Shown here: piece after piece, positions 32,945 to 41,448 of the stretch | How positions within the stretch are numbered: the first letter of the stretch is position 1 | Layout: each line of letters begins with the position of its first letter | From: Candidatus Hydrogenedentota bacterium | GTDB lineage: Bacteria; Hydrogenedentota; Hydrogenedentia; Hydrogenedentales; SLHB01 | NCBI GenBank assembly: GCA_013359265.1 | Contig: JABWCD010000022.1 | Span: 62,001 to 126,000, forward strand | Direction of reading: 5' to 3' | Length of the DNA: 64,000 nucleotides | Program-made: the position numbers and the translations under genes | The notes under the pieces: generated by a model | What the model saw: the letters and a program-made list of their open reading frames with translations, nothing else | What the model was told of the DNA's origin: nothing | Databases searched by the model: none

Positions 32945-34432
32945 TTATCGCACGGTAACTGCGCGCGGCCTTGAAATCGGAAGTGGTATACCGATGCGCG
33001 CGCCGTGCGACATACGGACGGAGTAGGTCAAGACTGTTTCGCCACTGGCGGGCACGGCGAGCGTAAAGACTGCGGTGCGCGCGTCTTTTTTGTCGAACTC
33101 ATGCGATTTGTTCAGGATTGCCCAGTCGCCGTCCATGGGTTCGACCACATCCACGACGATTTCTTCGTCCTTGTGGTTGCGAACCTTGATTTCGTAGGAC
33201 GACTCGAAGACCTGGTCGGCGATGATGCGGAAATCGGTTTGGACGCGCTCGCCGACGATGTCGAACGCGTTGCCGAGCCGGAGCTTTACTTCCTCGTCTT
33301 TGGGCGTATGCTTGATCCGATCCTCGCCTGCGAATTGCAGCGCGCCGCTCTCGTCTTCCTGGTAGACGCGCATTACGCCCGCGGGCAGTGGAATTCCGAG
33401 CTTGTTCGCCTCTTCATTTTGGAAGACGAGAAATACGCCCACCTTCTCGCCGGTTACCGGTGCGATCCGTTGGCTATAGTACGACGCATTGCCGCGGTAC
33501 TCGTACTTTTTGGCGACGGTCACGCCTTCGGCGGAGAGCAGGCTCACCTGTTTGGTCTGGTTCTCTTTGATGGTCGTGCGACGGGGCAACGCATAGAGAT
33601 GGTATTCGCCAAACGCTTCCTCGCGGGCGGTCCGATCGTCAAAGAAGTCCATAACAATTCCAGCTTCATTGGTATCGACCGCTCTTCTCCTGGGTTGGTC
33701 TGTAATAATGTTCACTTCTCCCGCGACGAGTTTTAGTTTGGCATTTTCGTACGCGGCGCCGGACTGATTGCTCAGCGTCACCCATCCTTCGATTCCCAAT
33801 GACTTCTCGCCCTTCACCAACGTCAGCACGTAGTCCGCGCTCCACGAGATGCCGCCGGTGAGGTAGCTGACTTCGATTCGCTGATTGGGCGCGTCATTTT
33901 CCAATTGCCAAATCAGCGTGGGGCGCGCGGTGAGGTTGGCTGGAATTTCCGGCAGGACGACGTTTCCGGGATACCCGATGTGGATTTTGTTGTTGACGCG
34001 ATAGATCGGGCCTTCGTTGGTGCTGAGCAATTCGGCCTCGACCGTGTCCGAGGTAACGGTGCTGTCGAAGTTTTGCAGCGTGACCGGTTTTCCGACGTAT
34101 TTTTCCATCAGCTTGTCTGGGCTAATGAGATCGTATTCGTAATTCTGTTCGAGGATATGGACCGAGCCGGGCGCCGACGTCGATCGAATGCTTACGGTCT
34201 GTGGCCGGATTTGCGCCGCCACGCCGTCGAAGCGAAACGACAACTCGCCCGTCTCGATTGTTGGAAAATGACGCTCGTCACGCACAAGTGCAAGACCATT
34301 GTTGTAAACCGTTACGGCCACGTTCGGCGGGAGGACCATCACGGAGCCCGCCTGAACGTTTTGCAGTTCTGCTGACGCGACGAAAGCCGCAATTATGGCG
34401 CTCCATCCACACCGTGTAATCCAGTCTTTCAC
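32945..34432 (-). CDS. DUF4139 protein, exported (copy 2 of a tandem pair)
   Basis: The 495-residue protein has a signal peptide (to about residue 28). It is a DUF4139-type all-beta protein with Tyr-Asn-Asn-Gly-Leu-Ala-Leu-Val-Arg-Asp near 43-52, Ile-Leu-Glu-Gln-Asn-Tyr-Glu-Tyr-Asp-Leu-Ile-Ser near 92-103, Trp-Ser-Ala-Asp-Tyr-Val in the middle, and Leu-Gly-Ile-Pro-Leu-Pro-Ala-Gly-Val-Met-Arg-Val-Tyr-Gln near 350. These stretches are almost identical in the next gene upstream, so the two are a tandem duplication. The function of DUF4139 is unknown; the fold suggests a surface or adhesive role, which is inference. The start is GTG at 34430-34432, GGAG nine bases upstream. The gap between the copies is 51 bases. 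Confidence 0.85.
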   Translation of the reverse strand: MKDWITRCGWSAIIAAFVASAELQNVQAGSVMVLPPNVAVTVYNNGLALVRDERHFPTIETGELSFRFDGVAAQIRPQTVSIRSTSAPGSVHILEQNYEYDLISPDKLMEKYVGKPVTLQNFDSTVTSDTVEAELLSTNEGPIYRVNNKIHIGYPGNVVLPEIPANLTARPTLIWQLENDAPNQRIEVSYLTGGISWSADYVLTLVKGEKSLGIEGWVTLSNQSGAAYENAKLKLVAGEVNIITDQPRRRAVDTNEAGIVMDFFDDRTAREEAFGEYHLYALPRRTTIKENQTKQVSLLSAEGVTVAKKYEYRGNASYYSQRIAPVTGEKVGVFLVFQNEEANKLGIPLPAGVMRVYQEDESGALQFAGEDRIKHTPKDEEVKLRLGNAFDIVGERVQTDFRIIADQVFESSYEIKVRNHKDEEIVVDVVEPMDGDWAILNKSHEFDKKDARTAVFTLAVPASGETVLTYSVRMSHGARIGIPLPISRPRAVTVR

Positions 34433-34483
34433 GCAATAATCTCCGGCCCGTGTGTCCTCGATGCGATGTCCAAAAGCCGGAAC

Positions 34484-35890
34484 CTAGAATCTGACCTGCA
34501 CGCGGTACGTCAACTTCACCTCGCCGTCCTTCGGCACGGGCACGCTGAACACGGCCGTGCGCGCATCTTTCTTGACGAACTCATGGGACTTTTCGAGGAT
34601 GCGCCAGTCGCCGGGCATGGGCTCGACGACGTCGATGGAAATGTCCGTTTCCTTGTGATTACGCAGGGCGATTTCGTATGCCGACTCGTGGACGTTCGAT
34701 CCGATGACCTGATAGTCCTTTTGCACGCGTTCGCCGATCACGTCGAACGCTTCGCCAAGCCGCAACTTTACGTTCTCATCCTTCGGTGTGTGTTTGATTC
34801 GGTCTTCGCCGGCGAACTGCAGCATGCCTTCGGAGTCTTCCTGATACACGCGCATGACGCCCGCGGGCAGGGGTATGCCGAGGCCGTTCTTCTCCTCGTT
34901 GCGGAATTCGAGGAACACGCCGACGTGCTCTTCACCGGTGGGCGGTACCTGCTGGCTGTAGAAATACTCCTGGCCCCGATACTCGTATTTCTTGCCGCAC
35001 TTCACGTTTTCGCCGTTAAGAAGTGCAAGTTGTTTCGACTGGTTCTGCTTGATGGTAGTGCGGCGCGGCATCGTGTACAGGTGGTACTCGGCGAACGCCT
35101 CTTCCTGCGGCATCGGCGGCGCGGCGGCTGGCATCGCCTTGGCCGCGTACATCATTTCCAACCGAGGCATGTCCGGTGGCGCTATGTTCACTTCCCCCGC
35201 GACGAGCTTGAGCTGCGCATTGGTAAAGGTCGCTCCAGACTGATTGTTCATCGTTACCCAGCCCGCGACGCCCAGCGACGTTTCCTCCTTCGCGAGCGTG
35301 ATCACGTAATCCGCTGACCACGACACGCCGTTGGTGAGATACGTGACTTCGAGCGTCTGGTCGCCCGCGGTGTTGTTCAACGTCCAGATGAGCGACGGCT
35401 TTGCGATGAGGTTTTCCGGAATCTCAGGCAGCACGACGTTCCCGGGATGTCCGAGGAAGATTTCGTTGCCGACCTTGTAGACAGGACCTTCGTTCATGCT
35501 GAGCAGTTCTGCCTCGACCGTGCCACTCGTAATCTCGCTATTGAAGTTTTGCAGTTTCACCTTCTTGCCGACGTACTTCTCCATCAGCTTGTTCGGGCTG
35601 ATGAGGTCGTATTCGTAGTTTTGTTCGAGAATCGCCACGCTACCCGGATCGGACGTGGACTTTAGTCCGACCGTTTCCGGGCGGATTTGTTGCGCCACGT
35701 CTTCGAACTGCAATTGCGACTCGCCGGTCGGCAGTTTCACCGCGCGCGTGTCGCGCACCAGGGCCAGACCGTTGTTGTAGGCGGTCACCGCGACGTCTTT
35801 CTGGTCGGCGAGTGTGGTTGAAGAAGTGGGGGCCTGCGCCCAAACCGCGGACGCCGCCGCCAATGCCAAAGCCATGCCACGACAAATCAT
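34484..35890 (-). CDS. DUF4139 protein, exported (copy 1 of a tandem pair)
   Basis: The 468-residue protein has a signal peptide (about residues 1-19, Ala-Gln-Ala at the cut). It has the same order of motifs as its neighbour: Tyr-Asn-Asn-Gly-Leu-Ala-Leu-Val-Arg-Asp, Gln-Asn-Tyr-Glu-Tyr-Asp-Leu-Ile-Ser, Glu-Tyr-His-Leu-Tyr, and Pro-Leu-Pro-Ala-Gly-Val-Met-Arg-Val-Tyr-Gln. It differs in having a Met/Ala/Pro-rich insert at about 248-265 where the neighbour has an acidic stretch. The ATG at 35888-35890 is preferred to the upstream reading, which would add non-conserved residues before the signal. The gene is the first of the pair; a 212-base gap separates it from the EF-G-like gene. Function unknown. 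Confidence 0.85.
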   Translation of the reverse strand: MICRGMALALAAASAVWAQAPTSSTTLADQKDVAVTAYNNGLALVRDTRAVKLPTGESQLQFEDVAQQIRPETVGLKSTSDPGSVAILEQNYEYDLISPNKLMEKYVGKKVKLQNFNSEITSGTVEAELLSMNEGPVYKVGNEIFLGHPGNVVLPEIPENLIAKPSLIWTLNNTAGDQTLEVTYLTNGVSWSADYVITLAKEETSLGVAGWVTMNNQSGATFTNAQLKLVAGEVNIAPPDMPRLEMMYAAKAMPAAAPPMPQEEAFAEYHLYTMPRRTTIKQNQSKQLALLNGENVKCGKKYEYRGQEYFYSQQVPPTGEEHVGVFLEFRNEEKNGLGIPLPAGVMRVYQEDSEGMLQFAGEDRIKHTPKDENVKLRLGEAFDVIGERVQKDYQVIGSNVHESAYEIALRNHKETDISIDVVEPMPGDWRILEKSHEFVKKDARTAVFSVPVPKDGEVKLTYRVQVRF

Positions 35891-36102
35891 TGCTGTTACT
35901 CCCGTTATGACGAGACCGTTCGATTCGATGCCGGAACCCGCTGTGTTAGACACCGCCCGGATGCCCAAGTTCGATACCCCGCACCGCCGGTTGGTTCCCT
36001 GTTACTGTACCACCAAAACCTTCGGGCGTGGCATCGCGCACAAATACAACGCGGCACCCCGGAGCATATCCAAGGCGCCGCGCGTGGAAATCCAATCGCT
36101 GA

Positions 36103-38145
36103 CTAATGCGTCGCTTCGCCGGCCGCGCGTTTCTTTTCGTATTCCGCGATGAGGGGCTGGGCGATATGCTCGGGCACTTCGTCGTAGTGATCGAACTTGA
36201 GCGTGTAGCTGCCGCGGCCGCCGGTCATGCTGCGCAGGGTGGTCGAATACGTGAGCACCTCGGCTTCGGGCACCATCGCGCGGATGCGCTGGCGTCCCGG
36301 CCCGGCGCCGTCCATGCCGAGAATGCGGCCGCGCCGGCTGTTGAGATCGCCGTTGACGTCGCCCATGAAGTCGTCGGGGATGGTGATGGCGATCTCCATG
36401 ATTGGTTCGAGCAAGCAAGGCCGCGCCTCGCGCACGCCTTTTTGGATCGCCATCGAGGCGGCGATCTTGAATGCCATTTCCGACGAATCCACGTCGTGAT
36501 ATGACCCGTAGAACAAATCGACGACGATATCGACCACCGGATACCCGGCGATGACGCCGCGTTCGAGCGCTTCGATGCACCCTTTGTCCACCGCTGGAAT
36601 GAAATTCTTCGGGACCACACCACCGACGATGCTATCGACAAACTTGTAGCCTTCCCCACGGCCGTTCGGCGAAATGCGCAGGTGCACGTCACCGTACTGC
36701 CCGTGGCCCCCAGACTGTTTCTTGTGCTTGCCCTGGACTTCCGACTTGCCTTTGACCGTTTCCTTGAACGCCACCTTTGGCGGTTTGGTGGCCGCTTCAA
36801 TGTGGAATTTCCGCTTCATGCGATCGAGTAGGATATCGAGCTGCAGGTCACCCATGCCGCGCACGATGTGTTCGTGCGTGGCGGGATCGCGGTAATGGCT
36901 GAATGTGGGGTCTTCCTCCGCCAGCCGGTTCAACGCCTCGCCGATTTTGTCTTCGTCCGCGCGGGACTTCGGCATAATCGCCAGTTTCACCATGGATTCG
37001 GGCAATTCGATCTTCGGCAGGCGCACGTCCGTGCCCGGCGCGGCGATGGTGTCGCCGAAGTGCGTATGCTTTAGTTTGGTCATCGCGGCGAGGTCGCCCG
37101 GGCCGACGGAATCTACCTGCTTTTGTTCTTTACCGTTCATCAAATAGAGCTTGCCCGTGCGCTCCTTCGATTGCGTGGTGCAATTATAGAACTCCGAGTC
37201 CGACCGCAGCGTGCCGGTGAAGACGCGGAACAGGGTCAATTGGCCCACGTACGGGTCCACCACGGACCGAAATACCTGCCCGACGAACGGCGCGTCCGGG
37301 CTGACTTTCAATTCAATGTTATCGGCTTTGCCGTTGGATACAACGACAGACCGCTCGAACGGCGTCGGGAACGCGTGCGTGATCACCTCGAGCAACTCAC
37401 GAACGCCCACGTCTTTGTCCACGCTGCCGGCAATGATCGGCACGATCTTACCCGATTTAATCCCGTTGTGCAGTCCCTCGTCGAACTCGTCGTGCGAAAG
37501 TTCGCCGGTTTCAAGAAACTTTTCCAACAACGCATCGTCGCTTTCCGCGACGGCGTCGGTCATTTCGGATTTGAGTTGGGCGACTTCATCGGCGACGGTG
37601 CTTGTGTCGCCGGTCAAAATATTCACGGCGCCCTTGAGTTGTTCGGCCTTTCCGACAGGTATGACGAGCGGAACGCACTGGTTTCCATAGGTCTTACGGA
37701 GCTGCTCGACGATCTGATCGAAATCGGAATGTTCGCGATCGAGCTTGTTGACGAAAATCGCGCGCGGCGTTTCGTATTTGTCCGCAAACGCCATGGCGTT
37801 GTCCGTGCCCACTTGCACGCCAGTCGTTGCATCGACCATCACGATAATGTTGTCGAGCACAGGAGCGGACGCGGCGACCTCGCCGAGGAAGTCGGCGTAG
37901 CCGGGATGGTCGACCATGTGGATGCGGATGCCTTCCCAGTCGACATGGGCCAGTTTCATGCTGATCGTTTGTTTGCGCTGGATTTCTTCTTCGAGATAGT
38001 CGCAGACGGTGTTGCCGTCCTGGACGCGGCCTAAGCGGTTGGTTTTTCCGGCGGCGTGAAGGACGTGCTCGATAAGCGATGTCTTTCCCGTCCCGCCGTG
38101 ACCTAGAATGCCAACGTTGCGTACCTTTGCCCCATCGAGCGCCAT
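36103..38145 (-). CDS. EF-G-like translation factor GTPase (EF-G2 type)
   Basis: The 680-residue protein has the five-domain EF-G layout. The G1 motif is Gly-His-Gly-Gly-Thr-Gly-Lys-Thr near 15-22, rather than the Ala-His-Ile-Asp-Ala-Gly-Lys-Thr of canonical EF-G. G3 is Asp-His-Pro-Gly near 82-85 and G4 is Asn-Lys-Leu-Asp near 138. Domain IV has His-Lys-Lys-Gln-Ser-Gly-Gly-His-Gly-Gln-Tyr-Gly, and Ser-Met-Thr-Gly-Gly-Arg-Gly lies near the end. The short G1 variant marks the EF-G2/EF-G-like subgroup found beside normal EF-G in many bacteria, with no settled role in elongation. The ATG at 38143-38145 precedes the G domain directly. It is a single gene, with no ribosomal genes around, which fits a paralogue rather than the main EF-G. 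Confidence 0.9.
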   Translation of the reverse strand: MALDGAKVRNVGILGHGGTGKTSLIEHVLHAAGKTNRLGRVQDGNTVCDYLEEEIQRKQTISMKLAHVDWEGIRIHMVDHPGYADFLGEVAASAPVLDNIIVMVDATTGVQVGTDNAMAFADKYETPRAIFVNKLDREHSDFDQIVEQLRKTYGNQCVPLVIPVGKAEQLKGAVNILTGDTSTVADEVAQLKSEMTDAVAESDDALLEKFLETGELSHDEFDEGLHNGIKSGKIVPIIAGSVDKDVGVRELLEVITHAFPTPFERSVVVSNGKADNIELKVSPDAPFVGQVFRSVVDPYVGQLTLFRVFTGTLRSDSEFYNCTTQSKERTGKLYLMNGKEQKQVDSVGPGDLAAMTKLKHTHFGDTIAAPGTDVRLPKIELPESMVKLAIMPKSRADEDKIGEALNRLAEEDPTFSHYRDPATHEHIVRGMGDLQLDILLDRMKRKFHIEAATKPPKVAFKETVKGKSEVQGKHKKQSGGHGQYGDVHLRISPNGRGEGYKFVDSIVGGVVPKNFIPAVDKGCIEALERGVIAGYPVVDIVVDLFYGSYHDVDSSEMAFKIAASMAIQKGVREARPCLLEPIMEIAITIPDDFMGDVNGDLNSRRGRILGMDGAGPGRQRIRAMVPEAEVLTYSTTLRSMTGGRGSYTLKFDHYDEVPEHIAQPLIAEYEKKRAAGEATH

Positions 38146-38292
38146 GACGATGCCCTCCCGCACAAGTGTTGCATTGCGCAAAATGGCCGCGGCGCCAGCC
38201 CGAGCACCCAAACTCCGCGGCCGGACTTCAGAGTATACAACTCGAATGCGGGGCTAACAAGTTGCTAACGCATGCCGCGGAGAGAATAGGGC

Positions 38293-38323
38293 GGGCGGCC
38301 GGCGTGACGCGCGCCGGCCGCCC
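38293..38323 (-). terminator. Strong GC hairpin after the prepilin-like gene
   Basis: GGGCGGCCGGCG at 38293-38304 pairs perfectly with CGCCGGCCGCCC at 38312-38323 around a seven-base loop. It lies 19 bases past the stop of the minus-strand gene ending at 38342. The following T-run is weak, so it could be a terminator or a transcript-stabilising hairpin. Confidence 0.55.
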
Positions 38324-38341
38324 GGTTATCCCGTCGAAACG

Positions 38342-39220
38342 TCAGTGGTGAGGGCCGCCGCCCATCGCCTGTACGTGCAGCGTGAGGCCGGCCCCGTTTA
38401 TCGGGAACGGCGCGCCACGTTCGCCCGCGTATTTGATGAACGCGACGTGACCGTCCATGTACAGCACGTTGCAGCCGCCGGGGACGTGATTGAACATTGT
38501 CGCGCCGGGCGCGAGCATATCCCACATCGTCGCGACCGTGGACTGCGCCTGGGACGAACCCGCGGGGTTGTTGATATCGGTGATGAAGAACCGCTCGATA
38601 CCTTCGCGCAAACGCCGCACCAAGGTTGTGCCGTTGAAGGTGTGGTGGTCCAACTCCCAGTCCTGGTCTGCCGCGGCGGGGTCCATCTCGATCGCCTCGG
38701 ACAAGACCGGCGCTTCGTGTTCGAGCGCCTCGAAATCGTCGTCGGCGACGAACATCGAATCCGCAAGCGCGTACCCCAGATAGAAGTACGGGTGGTCGGT
38801 CACCTCGCATGGCTCGACGCGTCCGTTGTTCGCGAACGGGCTCGTGTGCCAATGCACGGAAGGCGTTTCGCCTTCGTCCCACGCCTCCAACGCGGTCGAG
38901 GGCCCCGCGGCGCTCGGGCAAATCAGGACGTCGAAATCGGTCAAGTATTCGGGGTATACCTGCGTCGCGTCGAAAATGGCGTTGAACGGCGTTACGTCGC
39001 CTTCGCAATTGAAGACCTGCATCGCGGGGAACTTTTCGCCCCTGCTCTCGCCCGAGTACAGCTTGTACACGATACCCATTTGCTTCAGGTTGTTTTGGCA
39101 GCTTGCTCGGCGGGCGGCCTCGCGCGCACGGGCCAGCGCGGGAAGCAGGATTGCAGCCAAGATTGCGATGATCGCAATGACAACCAAGAGTTCGATTAGC
39201 GTAAAACCACGTTCCTTCAT
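38342..39220 (-). CDS. Prepilin-like protein with type II secretion/type IV pilin N-terminus and H-X9-DG motif
   Basis: The 292-residue protein begins [16 protein letters not shown]. This is a prepilin peptidase cleavage site (Gly-Phe, with Glu at +5) followed by the hydrophobic pilin helix. [14 protein letters not shown] ends that helix. Near the C-terminus is [14 protein letters not shown], the H-X9-DG signature of a large planctomycete-type family. Members are numerous per genome, and their role as pseudopilins or surface proteins is unsettled. It is a single gene, with a GC hairpin downstream and no assembly genes nearby. Confidence 0.92.
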   Translation of the reverse strand: MKERGFTLIELLVVIAIIAILAAILLPALARAREAARRASCQNNLKQMGIVYKLYSGESRGEKFPAMQVFNCEGDVTPFNAIFDATQVYPEYLTDFDVLICPSAAGPSTALEAWDEGETPSVHWHTSPFANNGRVEPCEVTDHPYFYLGYALADSMFVADDDFEALEHEAPVLSEAIEMDPAAADQDWELDHHTFNGTTLVRRLREGIERFFITDINNPAGSSQAQSTVATMWDMLAPGATMFNHVPGGCNVLYMDGHVAFIKYAGERGAPFPINGAGLTLHVQAMGGGPHH

Positions 39221-39368
39221 GGTATTAACTTCCTCATTTCGTTATGTGCATCGAAACGGATACGTTCGTTTCGCCGCACGGAATTGACCCTGCAAATTGA
39301 TGGGACGATGGAACCGGACGCAGCGCGGCACTACACTCCGGCGCGTCACTCGGTCTGATGGTTCGAGG

Positions 39369-39788
39369 TTACGTTGCGAAAGTAAGGGAGGGAGGATCGC
39401 GCGGGCGCGATTCCGCGCACACACGGTCCAAACTTGGATCGGTTGCCGCACGCGGACTGGACGCTACGAATGACAATGGATTCGCGGGCGCGTCAACCGC
39501 GGTTTCGGTCTTGAGTAGTCCTTTGGCCAGCGCGCAAAAAGCGCACTTGGGGTGGGCCGCGCCCTTGGCGTGTATGCTGGTGACGTCGCCGGGCCGCGAC
39601 GGCGATTGCGTTTCAGCGCAACAGGCGTGCGATACAAAACGGCAAGCGGCGTCGGCGTCCTGTACCGCGGCCAGAGTCGCGCAGAGTCCCGGCACCAATT
39701 CGCGCGCGCTGGCCAACAGCGAGTACGCCGCGAGCGCCAACGCGAGCACGCGGTACGATCTTGTCTTGCGAGAAGTCAAGGACAGCAT
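39369..39788 (-). CDS. Small secreted Cys-containing protein, unknown
   Basis: The 139-residue reading from the ATG at 39786-39788 starts with a basic end and a hydrophobic segment (Val-Leu-Ala-Leu-Ala-Leu-Ala-Ala-Tyr-Ser-Leu-Leu). The sequence Arg-Glu-Leu-Val-Pro-Gly-Leu-Cys follows, with Ala-Cys-Cys-Ala-Glu further on. His-Pro-Lys-Cys-Ala-Phe-Cys-Ala-Leu at about 81-89 gives a CxxC next to a His. This recalls small DUF2946-like or copper-related exported proteins but is not a confident match. An upstream extension to 39896 is possible. The opposite strand has an open frame across the same region; I judge this one more protein-like because of the signal and paired Cys. Confidence 0.5.
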   Translation of the reverse strand: MLSLTSRKTRSYRVLALALAAYSLLASARELVPGLCATLAAVQDADAACRFVSHACCAETQSPSRPGDVTSIHAKGAAHPKCAFCALAKGLLKTETAVDAPANPLSFVASSPRAATDPSLDRVCAESRPRDPPSLTFAT

Positions 39789-39955
39789 AGCTGGAGCGGA
39801 CTCGTGCACCTGTGTTGGAGGCAGCGGTCGGGTTCGACCGGCAGATGTTACCACCATGAACGGCAAACGGTCAAAGGGGCCGCCGGCCTGCTGCATTCAG
39901 ATTGGGCCGCGTGCTACGCTCTCGGCAGGGTGGGGCGTGCAAGCCGGAGGGCGCC

Positions 39956-41422
39956 ATGGTGAAGCGAGCGGTGTCGATCGTCGCGAGTATCGTCGCGATT
40001 CTCGTGTGTGTGATTGTTGGCCGCACGCTGATGTTCACGTCGAAGCAGATTGCCGCGACTCCGGTTCGGGATATTGACCTCGATGTCGATCGCGCCGCGG
40101 AGCGCCTGGCAAGAGCGATCGCGTTTGAAACCATTTCGTTTGGCGTGCCTTCGCCTATCAGCAAGGACGAGTTCGAAGCGTTTCACGCCTATCTTGAGGA
40201 GACGTACCCGAAGTCGCACGCTGCGCTAACGCGCGAGAAGGTGGGCGGTTTCAGCCTGCTGTATACGTGGCCGGGCAGCGACGCCTCGTTGAAACCGTTG
40301 GTGATCATGGGCCATTTCGACGTAGTGCCCGTGGCGCCGGGAAGCGAAACTGACTGGTCGCACCCGCCGTTCGAAGGGAAGATTGCGGACGGCGCGGTGT
40401 GGGGAAGGGGTGCGGCGGACGACAAGCAGAACGTCATCGGCGCGATGGAAGCCGTCGAGTGGCTGATCGAGAAAGGCTTTCGGCCGAAGCGCACAATCAT
40501 GCTGTCCTTCGGCCACGACGAGGAATTGGGAGGCCCCGAGGGTGCGCAGAAGATCGTCGACCTGTTGGTCGAACGGAAGATTACACCCGAATGCGTCGTA
40601 GATGAAGGCGGATCGATCATTCACGACGTGATGCCCGGGTTGAACGCGCCCGCGGCGTTAATTGGCATTGCCGAAAAAGGGTACGCGAGTTTCTCGCTTA
40701 CCGTGAACCAGCCCGGAGGTCATTCGTCGACTCCGCCCCCGCATAGCGCCATCGGCATACTCGCCGAGGCGATAGCGAAGCTCGAAGCGAACCCGTTCCC
40801 GGGCGGACTCTCCGGCCCCGCAAGGCAAATGTTCGACGCGTTCGGGCCGGAAATGCCGTTCGGGCAGCGCGCGGTGTTCGCGAACCTCTGGTTGTTTGGG
40901 CCACTCGTCGAACGCATGCTATCCGGGTCGCCGGAGACGAACGCGGTGGTGCGTACGACGACCGCCGTGACGATGATCTCCGGTGGCGTGAAGGACAACG
41001 TGCTGCCGCCGGAGGCGAAGGCGGTCGTGAATTTCCGCATCCTTCCTGGCGAAACGGTGAAGACCGTCTGCGATCGCATAACCAGGATCGTCGACGACGA
41101 GCGTGTAAAAATTGAATCAATCGAAAAGGAACCGCGCGATCCATCGCCGGTATCCGATATCAACGCCGCGCCGTACGGGATACTGGAGAAGACTATTCGC
41201 GAAGTGAGTCCCGACGTTGTCGTCGGACCGTTCCTCGTGCTGGGCGGCACGGATTCGCGGTTCTTTTACGACGTTACGCCGAACGTGTACCGCTTCACAC
41301 CAACGCGGTTTCGCCAAGGCGAAATCAAGATGCTGCACGGGACGAACGAACACATCCGCGTCCAGAACTTCGGCGAAGTCTGCCGGTTCTATGTGCAGCT
41401 CATTCGCAATTTCGACGCGTAG
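39956..41422 (+). CDS. M20-family metallopeptidase (carboxypeptidase S/DapE-like), membrane anchored
   Basis: The 488-residue protein has one N-terminal TM or signal-anchor helix (about residues 5-25) and then the M20 catalytic domain. Met-Gly-His-Phe-Asp-Val-Val-Pro-Val near 117-125 supplies the first zinc His and Asp. Gly-Arg-Gly-Ala-Ala-Asp-Asp-Lys-Gln near 152-160 supplies the bridging Asp. His-Asp-Glu-Glu-Leu-Gly-Gly near 189-195 supplies the catalytic Glu, and a late His-Gly-Thr-Asn-Glu-His completes the site. The dimerisation domain sits in the middle. It resembles carboxypeptidase S-like peptidases that trim peptides outside or at the membrane. The ATG at 39956 follows CCGGAGGG. The gene is convergent with the following lipoprotein gene. 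Confidence 0.9.
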   Translation: MVKRAVSIVASIVAILVCVIVGRTLMFTSKQIAATPVRDIDLDVDRAAERLARAIAFETISFGVPSPISKDEFEAFHAYLEETYPKSHAALTREKVGGFSLLYTWPGSDASLKPLVIMGHFDVVPVAPGSETDWSHPPFEGKIADGAVWGRGAADDKQNVIGAMEAVEWLIEKGFRPKRTIMLSFGHDEELGGPEGAQKIVDLLVERKITPECVVDEGGSIIHDVMPGLNAPAALIGIAEKGYASFSLTVNQPGGHSSTPPPHSAIGILAEAIAKLEANPFPGGLSGPARQMFDAFGPEMPFGQRAVFANLWLFGPLVERMLSGSPETNAVVRTTTAVTMISGGVKDNVLPPEAKAVVNFRILPGETVKTVCDRITRIVDDERVKIESIEKEPRDPSPVSDINAAPYGILEKTIREVSPDVVVGPFLVLGGTDSRFFYDVTPNVYRFTPTRFRQGEIKMLHGTNEHIRVQNFGEVCRFYVQLIRNFDA

Positions 41423-41448
41423 GTCGTTGTGCGTCGTTCCGCCGCGAA

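Noticed and set aside
39358-40077. 239-codon plus-strand frame ahead of the M20 peptidase
   Set aside because: Overlaps the peptidase start in another phase, has no Shine-Dalgarno or signal; the opposite strand reading is more protein-like.
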